A stretch of DNA of 64,000 nucleotides from Corinectria fuckeliana (lineage: Eukaryota; Ascomycota; Sordariomycetes; Hypocreales; Nectriaceae). The notes under the pieces were generated by a model that worked only from the letters and a program-made list of their open reading frames with translations, was not told where the DNA came from and did no database searches. Shown in pieces: positions 34,049 through 43,841 of this stretch. Where the stretch lies: NCBI GenBank assembly GCA_019137255.1, contig WPDH01000121.1:278703-342702 (forward strand). Direction: 5' to 3'. Position 1 is the stretch's first letter, and each line of letters starts with the position of its first letter. The position numbers and the translations under genes are program-made.

Positions 34049-35537
34049 CAGGATAGCTAGGAGCTGGCAGAGGAAGCGTGAGGCTGGGGGGGAGGGCGTT
34101 CCATATCTCGCGGTGGCATCGGCGGCGGATGAGGAGGACTTGAAGGAGTTGAGGTCAAGAGGGTGTCCCGGCCGATCGGCGATGCGGCGATGAGATGCGG
34201 CTCTGTGGTGTGCTGTGGGATGGATTTAGTTTAGATTGAAGGGAGAGCTGATGTGTTGGAAGTAGGTACGACGTTTTTGGTTTGACAGTGAGGCGAAAAG
34301 GTGGAGGAGGACGCCAGGAAGAGAGAGCTTGGACCCGCGGCCGCTAAATGCTAGCGCCCCAGTTGGACGGGAGGAACACGAGTGACCGGGGGGGGGGAGA
34401 TGCCGACGACGAGGCGATAAGTTGATAACGACCTGTCAGGAGTGACTTGGAACCAAGGGAGTGATGCCGTATGGAGTAGAGTACCACGTCAAAGCGTTCG
34501 ATTTGAGAAGTAGCTCCAGATATATGAGTCGCCGACAAACCGGAGCTCCATCCCAGCGGAGACGGGGGAGCGAGTCCACTGCGGATGGCATGACACTATT
34601 GAATTGCTGACAGCCTGTTCGCAATCGCGTGGATATCCTCAGCGCCCCTGCACTGCAAAATGGGCCCGGCACCTGCTGTAACGAACGTGCTGTAACCCGG
34701 CTCCGCAGAGGACGGCACCATTCGAGCGGACGACACCACAACGCTCAGTCCTCGCCGCCGCTCGGCCTCGCAAGCTTCTAAGAACAATGCTACGCAGCTA
34801 ATACTACGCCTACACGTATTCGTAGCCCCGAGAGAACAGGATGAGGTTACTGTGATAGGGCAGTTGCTATACGGTAGCGCCTGGCAGAACCTTGGTAGGT
34901 TCTGACAAGTCCAAGAGAGCCGTCTCCACTCCCCACATTGCGGGCCGTCCTCTCTCGCCACAGACAGCTTCTGGCTCTGGCTTTACACGCAATCTACTGT
35001 AATAAGTCTACTCTGCAATGCAGACATGCGCAGTTTAACCAGTGGAGTTATAGCTTCCCCGCCGCCCGCAGCCGTTGTTGCCGTCGGGGGAAACGTGGAC
35101 CCTTCCATTCCCCTCCCCCACCGGGCCCGGGCTGCACCCGCTTGCACCCGCCTGCACCCGTGAGCTGCAGCAGGACGCCGGTTCGCCGTTTGTGGCAAGC
35201 CACACATGGGGAAAGAGGAGAGAGGAGACACCCACCGCCTGAGATGCTACATGTACATGGTAAGTACTGCCTGAGGACACAGGGCATGGCCGCGGCCGGT
35301 GGAGAAACATCAGCACCCAAGTACTTACTATAAGCAGGGGAATGCACGGGCCGCGGAGGGAGAGAGTCCGGAGAAGACCTGGGAGACGAGAGGAGTGACT
35401 GGTCGTTTGTCACTGTACTTCATCACCAACAACCTAACAACAGCGTCGCCATTCTCATCAACACCACTCCCCCCCACTCCCTCATCCACCCACTACTAGT
35501 ACCCCTCCACTCCTTTGTCTAGGGGTGTGCGGATTTG

Positions 35538-35568
35538 AATGGTAATGGCAATGGCAATGGTAATGGCA
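35538..35568. repeat. (AATGGY)n hexanucleotide repeat
   Basis: Five copies of AATGGC/AATGGT lie in tandem in intergenic DNA. Confidence 0.85.
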
Positions 35569-35680
35569 CCTTTCTCGGCGTGTCTTGTCGTGCAACTGGA
35601 CCGGACGGGGGCCCGCGAAAAGTGACTCCCCTCTTGGTTCCTCATGGTGCCTCATGGTCCCTCTTCTTCGTTCCCCTCTC

Positions 35681-35734
35681 CAGTCTTCAGTCTTCAGTCT
35701 CCAGTCTCCAGTCTCCAGTCTCTCGTCTCTCGTC
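35681..35734. repeat. (CAGTCTY)n heptanucleotide minisatellite
   Basis: About seven tandem copies of a 7-bp unit, CAGTCTT then CAGTCTC, decay into TCTCGTC at the right end. The tract is fully pyrimidine-biased on the plus strand. Confidence 0.85.
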
Positions 35735-36612
35735 TTATTAGCACGTTCTCCCGTCTGGAGCTCCAGTCACCCACCCACCCATCCACCCATCCACCCATCC
35801 ATCCATCATGCGAGCCCGCGGGTCACAGTGGAACTCGTCGTCCCTTTCTTGATGCGCGGTAATAAACATTGCTGCACTCAACGCAGACTGATAAGCTGCT
35901 CATGCCGCTGCTGCTCGCCCACACCCATTCTCCCGCCCAGTCCCGTTCCTTACTTGTCTTTCCCTCGGCTGGCGGGATTGACTGATCGAATTGACTGACT
36001 GACCGACTGGCTGCTAACCCTCTTCCATATCCGTGTCTACTCCGCGCTGCTGCTGCTGCGACCACTGCCACCGCCGCTTCAGCTCCCTGCGGCATGTGGA
36101 CGGATGCCGCTGCTGCAGCACCACCACCTCATTCTCATCCTCCACCAGCGTCACCACCACCACCACCAGGACACCACGAGGTCCGGCTTGAGCATTTGCA
36201 CCTTTTAATCTGACCCAACCCGCCAACTGGCGTTGGACTAAAACAAAAATCAACTTGAGCTGCAGCAAGCTCCCGACAATTCACGGCTCAAGAGTACAAA
36301 GCGACACGAGGGAATCTCGACGCAAGGCTCAGGAAAGACACCCGACCATACATACTCCGTACATACACATACCTGTACATACAGACCTGTACAGACAGGA
36401 TCCTCGCTCACGCCTACCCTTCAACACCCGCCAACGCATCCCGCAAGAGGGGCCAACGGGAGCCTTTCCCATCTATCCCGTGCTACCAGGCCGCAGCGAC
36501 CTTGCTCGGCTCGCACCTTGTCTCTCGCTGAGCCGCATGATCAACTGTTCCCCGGCCTGCTGCTCGGCCTGCCCCTACAAAAGCCCCACCGGCCGTCCTT
36601 CTCCTTAGGTTG

Positions 36613-36678
36613 GTGCCTTGAAGCCTCGAGCCTTGGGTTGTGAGCCTTGAGACCCGAGAGCCTTAAGCCTCGAGCCTG
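36613..36678. repeat. Degenerate GCCTYGAG repeat upstream of the DUF6590 gene
   Basis: GCCTTGA, GCCTCGAG, GCCTTGGG, GCCTTGAG, GCCTTAAG and GCCTCGAG follow each other at irregular spacing. A shorter array of the same words, sharing the 14-mer AGCCTCGAGCCTTG, lies at 46108-46133 upstream of the transportin gene. Confidence 0.6.
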
Positions 36679-36814
36679 GTCCCAAAACAAACCCGCCACG
36701 GTCGTCTCCGACTGTTGTCATCTTTGCAGCTTGTTGACGCGCTTTCTAAACTGCCCTGCTTGACTTCTTGGATGCTGCTCGGCCTCGATATACGTTCCCG
36801 GAGAAGATGCCACC

Positions 36815-38683
36815 ATGCATAAGTCTAGCAAGACACGATGGGGCGGCTGGTCAGATTGGATCTGGAACGAAGACTACCAGAGATACTATCGCCAGCGCCA
36901 GGATACCAATGGTTCGCTTCAATTCCCCTCCTGCTCCAGCTTCTAGGACCATTGCATCTAGTATTAACCACGGACCATACAGGCAATTACGATACCGAGT
37001 GGCATGAAGAGACAGCTCCCGCTGCCGATGAACGAGCTCCGCGCGACTCCAACATAGACGCAATCACCGAAGATCTCCACAACACTCGTCTGGAGACCCC
37101 TTCCGCCGCCGCCTACGATTCGCAATGTACGTCGTCTTCTCTTTGTGAATTATAGTGTGCCTCTGGTGGTTTTGTGTCAATCCAAGCTGACGCAGTACGT
37201 GACGCAGCGCCCGAGTACGTCACCGCGAGCGGCTCGTCGAGGAACAAATCCAAATCCTCTAAATCCAAACCCAAGTCATCCAAATCCACAAGCAAAACCA
37301 AGGGTAAAAGCCGTGCATACCCTGACGAGGACGAGCAACCAGAGCGAGACCCTGCGGCAGCCGGTTCCTCCCACCGTCCTGCAGCTGCCGATGTCCAGGA
37401 TCAGCCATGTGAGTTCTTGCGCTTCTATCCGCTCGACGATGACGCTCACCATCGCTGGTAGACTATGACACCGAGACTGGGCAGTACTACTACCCGGAAC
37501 CTACGCGCCAAACGCAAGCGGCCGGTAATGAGTCCCAGTCACGCAATCGATCAGTGCATTCGCTCACAGAAATAGGAGGTGGCTCGTCTTATCCTGAGAG
37601 GGACCCTGTATTAAGTACGTCACGAATCGTGCTGCATGTCATGCCAGTCTCCACTGCTTCTCGATACTGATTTAACAACCGAAACAGATCCAAGTGGTGC
37701 CCCGTATGCCGCCCAATCTAGTAGTTACGACGAGGAAGAAGAAGACCCCGCCGTCCAGGCGGCTATCGCTGCGAGTCGAGGGTACAATTACAGTGCCCAA
37801 GCTGCCGGCGAAGGGTCGGCTTCGGCCTATGGTATGTTGCTGCAAATCGATCTTGACAGCTCGGGAACTCACTAGATGCACCCAGGAGCATACGACTACG
37901 AAGACGAAGGCCCCCCAACGCCGCGCGCAACAGGTGCCCGCACCACCCACATTTCTGCCACCGAGGGCGACGCGGAACAGCTTGATCCTCGTGCGTAACC
38001 GGCAACTACGATCCCATTGTCGCCTTGCTCATTCTCTTCATAGGTTACCGTGTTGAACACTCCAACAAGTTCCAACCAGGAGAGGTACGATGCCAGCATC
38101 ACACTTATATGACCCACCACTAATCGCAAATGTAGATCTTCAAGGTTCTTTGGTGTGAGCCTCAAGGAAGCGGCTATGAAGCCACGCCGTCCGTATCAGA
38201 CCGGCTCGAATACAGAGATCGATTCGGAGGCAAGTTTTTTGTAGGGTTCCGTCGATTCGTTGTGATAGCAAACGATCAAGGGCACTGTACCTGCGTGTAA
38301 GTCATGGCAGCCATACGATACGGGAACGTCCATCGTGCTGACAGGGCAGACCGATCCTCACATATGGCGGCAAGGCCTGCAACAAAAAAGGCGTCAAGCC
38401 CGAGAAACATGGCGTCATCTACGAAAAGGGCCAAAAGGCGCGACTTCTCTCCGGAGAACCGAAACTCGGCTTCGCACCCGCCAAGGTTGAGATAACCCAG
38501 GACGGCGAGAAGCTCAGTAAAGAATCTCGGGTCAACTACTCCAAGCTAGTCACGGTCGAGCACAACGTCAAGGTCTTGTTCATCGGCCGCGTCACGGCGA
38601 CGGACTTTGATATTGTCGCCGATGCCGTCAACCGATGCTGGGAGGAAAAGATCCACCACAAGAGGAGGTTTGGTAGTCGGTGA
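36815..38683 (+). CDS. DUF6590 domain protein with repetitive disordered N-terminal half
   Basis: Nine exons give 463 residues: 36815-36911, 36983-37126, 37196-37408, 37462-37614, 37688-37831, 37886-37990, 38044-38084, 38136-38296 and 38350-38683. The introns are 51-73 nt. The N-terminus (TRWGGWSDWIWNEDYQRYYR) is typical of these fungal proteins. The middle is Ser/Lys-, Asp/Glu- and Tyr-rich and disordered, with similar exon starts NYDTEW, YYDTETG and AYDYEDEG. The C-terminal domain (about 305-455) has IFKVLWCEPQG, FVGFRRFVVIAND, GHCTCVPILTYGG, GVKPEKHGVIYE and a final FDIVADAVNRCWEE, characteristic of DUF6590. The function of the domain is unknown. The first donor, GTTCGC, is weak, and that junction is the least certain; the others are GTRNGT-like. 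Exons 2-6 are all symmetrical 1-1. Confidence 0.85.
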
Positions 38684-40062
38684 GCACGGGTCCAGCCCCC
38701 CACACCCACGTTGCCCGATGCCCCTATTCGATGGGGGCATCTTATTCAGGCGCCTCTCCAGCGGCACCCAGTTATAAATACGTTCCTCGGGGGACAGAGG
38801 CCTGGCCGACAGGCACCCCTGTGAACCCTTCTCCCCACGATGTTATACAACAGCTACGGCTCTTACGAGGTCTTGGAAGGAGTAGACACTATGAGCCTGG
38901 CGGGACTAGTGCTCGGCGGTTTTTGTTTGGCAGATGTGAAGGAGTTGCAATTGCAGTCTCCGTATCTTGCCAGAGCAATTCTGTGTCGCAACTTATGTTC
39001 AGTATACGAAACAACCATTCGTTTGTTTTTTACCCTTTTCATTTGTCATTTTGGATAATACGCTCGCTTTCATTGAGCTTTGAGAAGCTAGTTATCGGTA
39101 CACCTCGGCGCGGAGATGAGCCGGGGGAGTTACGGTATGGGCCATGATCTTTCGCACCACCGGACTTTCTATCAAGGGGTACGGCATGGGGAAAAGAATA
39201 AAAGTGGAACAGCACTCAGCGCGCGGGCACAGTGGAATCTACCACGAAGCAGGAATTTATCTTTGTAATGTGTGATGCGTAACCGCCATCGATGGATTAT
39301 GACTTGTTCCGAGGTCTACGCGCTGTTATTATTGCACGTTGGAGATGTTGGGAAAACTTGGAAAGCCCAGGATAGGATCAAATTGTGGAACTTTCCTTTG
39401 TAATTTCTTCCGTAGTGGCTTTGTAGTTTGGATGTTCTTGGACGATCTATCATCTTCCTCTAGTTGCCACTCTACTCGATAACGCAGTGTTATGTGTGCT
39501 CATCCTACTCTAGAGAGAAGAACCATCACCAATCTTAGAGGAAGTCCAAATTAGTAAGTAGTCCCTGGACGATCCATGGCCAGATCTCGAAACCAACTTA
39601 TCAATGAATTGTCAAGACCAGCATGTGCTTGTCATAATCCCGTCCCGCTGTGCCACTTGGAGGCAATAAGTTGAACCAACCCCGAACAATTCCAGAGCCG
39701 AGCGCGGACCCACCCAAAACGGGACGCGACTCACGAGCCTCGGCATGTCTTCCCCGCAACGGCCGAAACGCCTGATGCGGTCGCCCCGGACAGCCCCGTG
39801 CAGGGGTTCCCATCGCCGCCCGAGGGCCGAAAGGCCATGACGACAGCGGCGCATATATAATTGAAGCTGTCTCGATCTTATACCTTAAAAGGCTACATTT
39901 TTTCGTGTTGCAAGACTGAGAAGTTAGTCTACCCACTCGCTGCATTGAACTGTCCTCTGTGTGCGGGTTGACACATCTTCACTTCAGTCGGCTCACATCA
40001 TCTCTCCATCTCACCTTGTCTCGTCTCGCTCGGGAACCTACCTCCTCCCACACATCTTCATC
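38684..40062. other. Intergenic region between the DUF6590 and SDR genes
   Basis: 1.4 kb separate two genes on the same strand. Nothing coding was supported. A TATATAA box at 39854-39860 and a pyrimidine-rich leader at about 39985-40060 belong to the SDR gene. Confidence 0.6.
39854..39860 (+). promoter_or_regulatory. TATA box of the SDR gene
   Basis: TATATAA lies 203 nt upstream of the start codon in otherwise GC-richer sequence, followed by a pyrimidine-rich leader. Assigned by motif and position. Confidence 0.5.
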
Positions 40063-41008
40063 ATGGCTGAGGCTCAACTGGAAGACTTCCCCTCCCTCTT
40101 CTCGCTCAAGGGCAAGGTCGCCGTCATTACCGGCGGCTCTCGAGGTCTCGGCCTCCACGCCGCATCAGCGTAACACCACCCTCCCCCTCTCCCCCCTCGA
40201 AGCCAACCTCCCCCTACTCTACGCATGGCTAACGTGCGTCCTCTCTCCTAGCTTCCTCCAGGCCGGCGCGTCCAAGGTCTTCATCTCCTCCCGCAAGGCC
40301 TCCGCGTGCGACGAGGCCGTCAAGGCCCTCAACGCCCTGCCCAACCGCGCGCCCGGGGCCGTCGCCATCTCCGTCCCCGCCGACGCGGCCACGCTCGCCG
40401 GCGTCGAGGACCTCCTCGCGCAGGTCAAGAAGCACACCGACCACGTCGACATCCTGTGCGCCAACGCCGGCGCCACCTGGGGCGAGGCCTTCGACACGCA
40501 CCCGGACGGCGCCTTCGCCAAGGTCATGGACCTCAACGTCAAGGCCGTCTTCAACACGGTGCGCCTGTTCACGCCGCTGCTGCAGAAGCGCGCCGCGCTG
40601 CGCGACCCCAGCCGCGTCATCATCACCGCGTCCGTCGCCGGGCTGGGCATCGGCACTCTCGGCGCCCAGGGCACCTACGGCTACTCGGCCAGCAAGGCCG
40701 CCGCCATCCACCTCGGCCGCAACCTGGCCATCGAGCTGGGCCCGCGCCACATCACCGTCAACTCCATCTGCCCGGGCTTCTTCCCCAGCAAGATGTCCAA
40801 CGGGCTGCTGGCCATTGCGGGCGGCGCCGACCAGATCGCCAAGGGCAACCCCATGGGCCGGCTGGGCATGCCCGAGGACATCGCCGGCGTCGTCGTGTAC
40901 CTGGCCAGCCGCGCGGGGTCGCACGTCAACGGGGAGGCCATTGCCATCGACGGAGGTGCCATGTGGGCCAGGGGAGAGCTTTCGGCGGCTGGAGAGTCGA
41001 AGCTGTAG
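40063..41008 (+). CDS. Short-chain dehydrogenase/reductase (classical SDR, RhlG-like)
   Basis: This is an NAD(P)(H)-dependent oxidoreductase. Two exons (40063-40169 and 40252-41008; 82-nt intron, GTAACA/TCCTAG) give 287 residues, normal for classical SDRs. All hallmarks are present: TGGSRGLG cofactor loop (23-30), NAG (107-109), catalytic Asn131, Ser163, Tyr180 and Lys184 (YSASK), and the CPGFF segment after the active site. The loop lacks a clear acidic residue at the end of the second strand (FISSRK), which suggests NADP(H) preference. Overall layout and the C-terminal GEAIAIDGGAMW resemble fungal proteins annotated as rhamnolipid-type 3-oxoacyl-ACP reductase, but the substrate cannot be read from sequence. 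The third codon position is almost always G or C, so antisense frames are open too. It converges on the methyltransferase gene, 193 bp apart. Confidence 0.93.
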
Positions 41009-41201
41009 CTTACTGGGGCGTGAGGACGCTGTATGATAATGCAATGGGGGTTTTATGGCCGGTTGGATGGGCTTGGGTAGGCCTAGACAGGCAGGTCTAT
41101 TGTTCATGCACGCTCTATAGATGTCACAATTTCTTGTACTTTTCTACCCTTGCGAAATTTCACTCGGACCCCATGCCGTTCATCTCGTCATGTTGTTCAA
41201 G

Positions 41202-42738
41202 TCACTTCCGATCCAGCGGCTTGCGCGCAACCCACGCGCTGGCCTTGTACGTCGTCTGGAGCATGCTCTCGGGGTCCTGGATGTACGGCGCCTCGATGCC
41301 TGTCTGGCGCCACTCGACGACGAAGCCCAGCTTCTCGAGGAGGGCCATGACCTCGTCGTCTGAAAGCTCAAAGCTGCCTGGGTCCGCGATCCCAGACGAG
41401 TTGTTATAGTCGTGCTCGCCATCGCCGTCGTCGTCATGGCCGTGGTTTCCCGGGGCGTTGTTCTCGAAGTGCCACAGCAGGGGGCCGATGTTGACGAGGA
41501 CGCCGCCGGGCCGGAGACAGTGCCAGATGACCTCGAGGTAGCGGATCAGGTTCGGGGCCGTGTCGAGGAAGAAGACGCTGGCCACCACGTCGTACTCGTC
41601 CTTGTGGTCGTCGTCGGCGTACAGGCAGAGGAAGTCGGCGGCGCACATGGACATTGAGCCTGGGTTTGGGACGCCCTTCAGCGTGGCGCCCGGATGGATG
41701 TCTGGGACGCTGTAGCTCCGGAGGTGGTTATCGCGGGTGAGGTGGTTGGAGAAGGAGTGCACCCAGGGGTAGATGGTATGCTGCCCGGCGGTAGCGCATC
41801 CATTGAGGATGTAGGAAGAGGCCAGGAGTTGGTGGTAGGAGATCTCGTTGCCTTCAGCCGTGAACCCCCTGGCGACCAGCTCAAACACCAGCCTTCCTAG
41901 ACCAGCTCCAGGAACCAGGACCTTCAGGGGCTCTCGTCCGGGCCACTTCCTCTTCTCCGCCTCGACGGCCCTCAGGACAGGGCCATAGCAAGCCTCACGC
42001 TCTGCGGCACCAGCCTCGGTCCAGTCGCGGTACAGCTGGCGGATGGTGCTCCGGGCCTTGTCAGTGTCAGCATGCTTGGCAACGCCGGCCCACTGGTGCG
42101 GCATGGTGGGCTCGGGGCCGTCGGGGCCGGAGGCGATGGTCTGGAAGGACTGCAGGCCGAACTTGGCGATGGTGCGGGCGAGGTCGGCGTTGGCGTCGAT
42201 GGCGGCGTCAGTCTTCTCGAGGGTGTCCAGGAAGTTGAAGGGAGGGGCGGCGAGGAGCTTCCAGTGGGCCTGGGGCAGCGCGTAGAAGGACTGGCGGCGG
42301 AGGTGGGTGACGTTGAAGTGGGCGACCTTGGCATACTGACTGTGGCCGTCTCAGCATGACAAGTCTGCAGTGTAAGGCCAATCCAGGGGGGACGAGAACG
42401 GCAACTAGGCAAGAATTACACTCAAAATAGAATGCTGGGTATTTTTAAGACCACTTGGTATGCAAGGCCGTACGGACGTTGATCATGAGCACGAAAAGTC
42501 ATGGTGTCAAGTTAAAGCATGAAGCCATCCGCAAATCGCTCGCCTCGCCGCAATAGCAAACTCGTCCCCCTTCGTCTTGCACTCACAAGAATGAATCTAG
42601 CGCACAGAATATGACGCGAACCTCTTCGGGATCGTTGATGTTCTCCTCCACGCCGCCCCAAGCGCTGTCGTCCGCGGGCATGTCTGTCACCCGCACATCC
42701 GTATCCTCAGGGCGATCCATGGCAGCGGTTTCGGACAT
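41202..42738 (-). CDS. Carnosine N-methyltransferase-like protein (N2227 family)
   Basis: This is a SAM-dependent methyltransferase of the N2227 family, whose characterised members (animal CARNMT1, yeast YNL092W) methylate the histidine imidazole of carnosine or of proteins. Two exons on the minus strand (42738-42587 and 42339-41202; 247-nt intron, GTGAGT/CCACAG) give 429 residues. Joining restores CALDSFFQYAKVAHFNVTH, the typical N-terminal signature, followed by RRQSFYALPQAHWKLL. Motif I is VLVPGAGLGRL (about 191-201), followed by EGNEISYHQLLAS; later blocks are SMCAADFLCLY, DVVASVFFLDTAPNLIRYLE and RPGGVLVNIGPLLWHF. A low-complexity Asp/His/Gly/Asn insert (about 369-396) interrupts the C-terminal domain and is probably a surface loop. 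The intron is by far the longest in this window. The gene is divergent from PAC4 and convergent with the SDR gene. Confidence 0.92.
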
Positions 42739-43337
42739 GATTATGCTCAGCAGCTTTCCGTCATGGCTCGGCAAAGGAGAATTGGGATGAGAAGAAAGAG
42801 GGCTGGAATGGGTGCACTGGTTAAGAGGAGGAGGGAAAAGAAATCCAGTTAAGCATGTCAACCCAGGCGTGGAAAGGCAGGTTTCTTTGTGAGTTTGAGT
42901 CAGTGAGCTTACTACTACACATCCGTACAGCGTGCGAACAGAGCGTTGATAATCGTCGGGTGTTTTGTGGAGGTGGCAGCGGACTCCCGTTGACCAATGA
43001 AAGCCATGGGGGGAGACAGAGCCATCATGTGATTTGGTGTTTGCGGTGCAATCCAGACGGAGCTCAACAGTAGCAAACCAACGACGTCAACGTCACTTTA
43101 GAGGATTCAAACATTTCCTGTGGACGGCTCTTTTCCCCTTTCGTGATAATTAAACAATATCCTCCCGACTGGCACAATCGCTCTCCAGTTGCTCCCAAAA
43201 CCCCTTCTCCTCACTACTACCTCTTTCTCTTTTTCTTTGACAACAAGGTAAGAAGACCACCACACCGAAAATCAGACAAGCCTAACCTCTTGCCAAGGCC
43301 TCATCTAGCCACTCAGCACATCTAACTTGCAGCAAAC
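42739..43337. other. Divergent promoter region of the N2227 and PAC4 genes
   Basis: This 599-bp region is shared by two divergently transcribed genes. It includes a CT-rich leader and a probable 5' UTR intron of the PAC4 gene (43248-43332). No other gene was seen. Confidence 0.6.
43248..43332 (+). other. Probable 5' UTR intron of the PAC4 gene
   Basis: A GTAAGAAG donor follows CAACAAG, and a TCTAAC branch point lies just before the TTGCAG acceptor, 5 nt before the ATG at 43338. The 85-nt length is typical of this window. The call is inferred from splice motifs only. Confidence 0.6.
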
Positions 43338-43841
43338 ATGGCCACCGAGACAGTCCAGCTGTCACTCCCCGTCCCGCAATCACTGGACACCCGCATCTAC
43401 CTGCGCCTGTCCACCAAGGCCAAGGCAATCATGCTGTTTCTCGCGACAGCGACACAAGATGAAATCGCCGCCCCCACACCAATGGGCTCGTTTGTCTACG
43501 CCTTGCCCAACGTATGTCTCCCTATGAAGGAGAGCCATGTGACACTTCGGGACTAACCTGCCGCGATACAGAGGCTCAACGTGGGGCAGCCGCTGTCCAC
43601 CGTGCTCTACTCATCTGAGGCGTCAGTCGAGTTCACAACACGTCTAGCCAAGCTTCTAGCACGGAAGACGGAGCTACCCGTGTATGTGAGCAATTCGATG
43701 AGTTTCGCCAATGCCGGCATGGGTGGCACTGTGGAAGAAGAGATGGAGGCTTTTAAGACTATTGCCAACGTCACCCTTGAGAGACTGCAGCAAGGGGGCG
43801 TTGGCCCTGGGGCAGTAAACGGAGGGGCGCTCGCCGCATAG
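43338..43841 (+). CDS. Proteasome assembly chaperone 4 (Pba4/Poc4 type)
   Basis: This is a small chaperone that pairs with Pba3/PAC3 to help build the 20S proteasome alpha ring. Two exons (43338-43511 and 43572-43841; 60-nt phase-0 intron, GTATGT/ATACAG) give 147 residues, the usual size. Family features are the N-terminal beta strand region (VQLSLPVPQSLDTRIYLRLS), the AIMLFLATA strand, the short MGSFVYALPN turn and the TVLYSSEASVEFTTRLAKLLARKTELPVYVSNS segment (strand, then amphipathic helix, then strand). The tail is Gly/Ala-rich and poorly conserved. Fungal members are very divergent, so the call rests on pattern and size. The ATG is in strong context (AAACATGGCC). Confidence 0.85.

Larger units (their letters stand above)
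34049..36814. other. Divergent intergenic region rich in simple repeats
   Basis: 2.8 kb lie upstream of both the 868-residue gene and the DUF6590 gene. There is no convincing gene. It contains (AATGGY)n at 35538-35568, (CAGTCTY)n at 35681-35734, an (ACCC/ATCC)n tract at 35768-35808, CTGCTG/CACCAC-rich DNA at about 36050-36175 and degenerate GCCTYGAG repeats at 36613-36678. The short open frames are driven by the repeats. Confidence 0.6.

Noticed and set aside
40229..41107. Long minus-strand frame and a second long plus frame over the SDR gene
   Set aside because: Both are low-complexity Arg/Gly or Ala/Val shadows; the SDR reading frame carries the full motif set.
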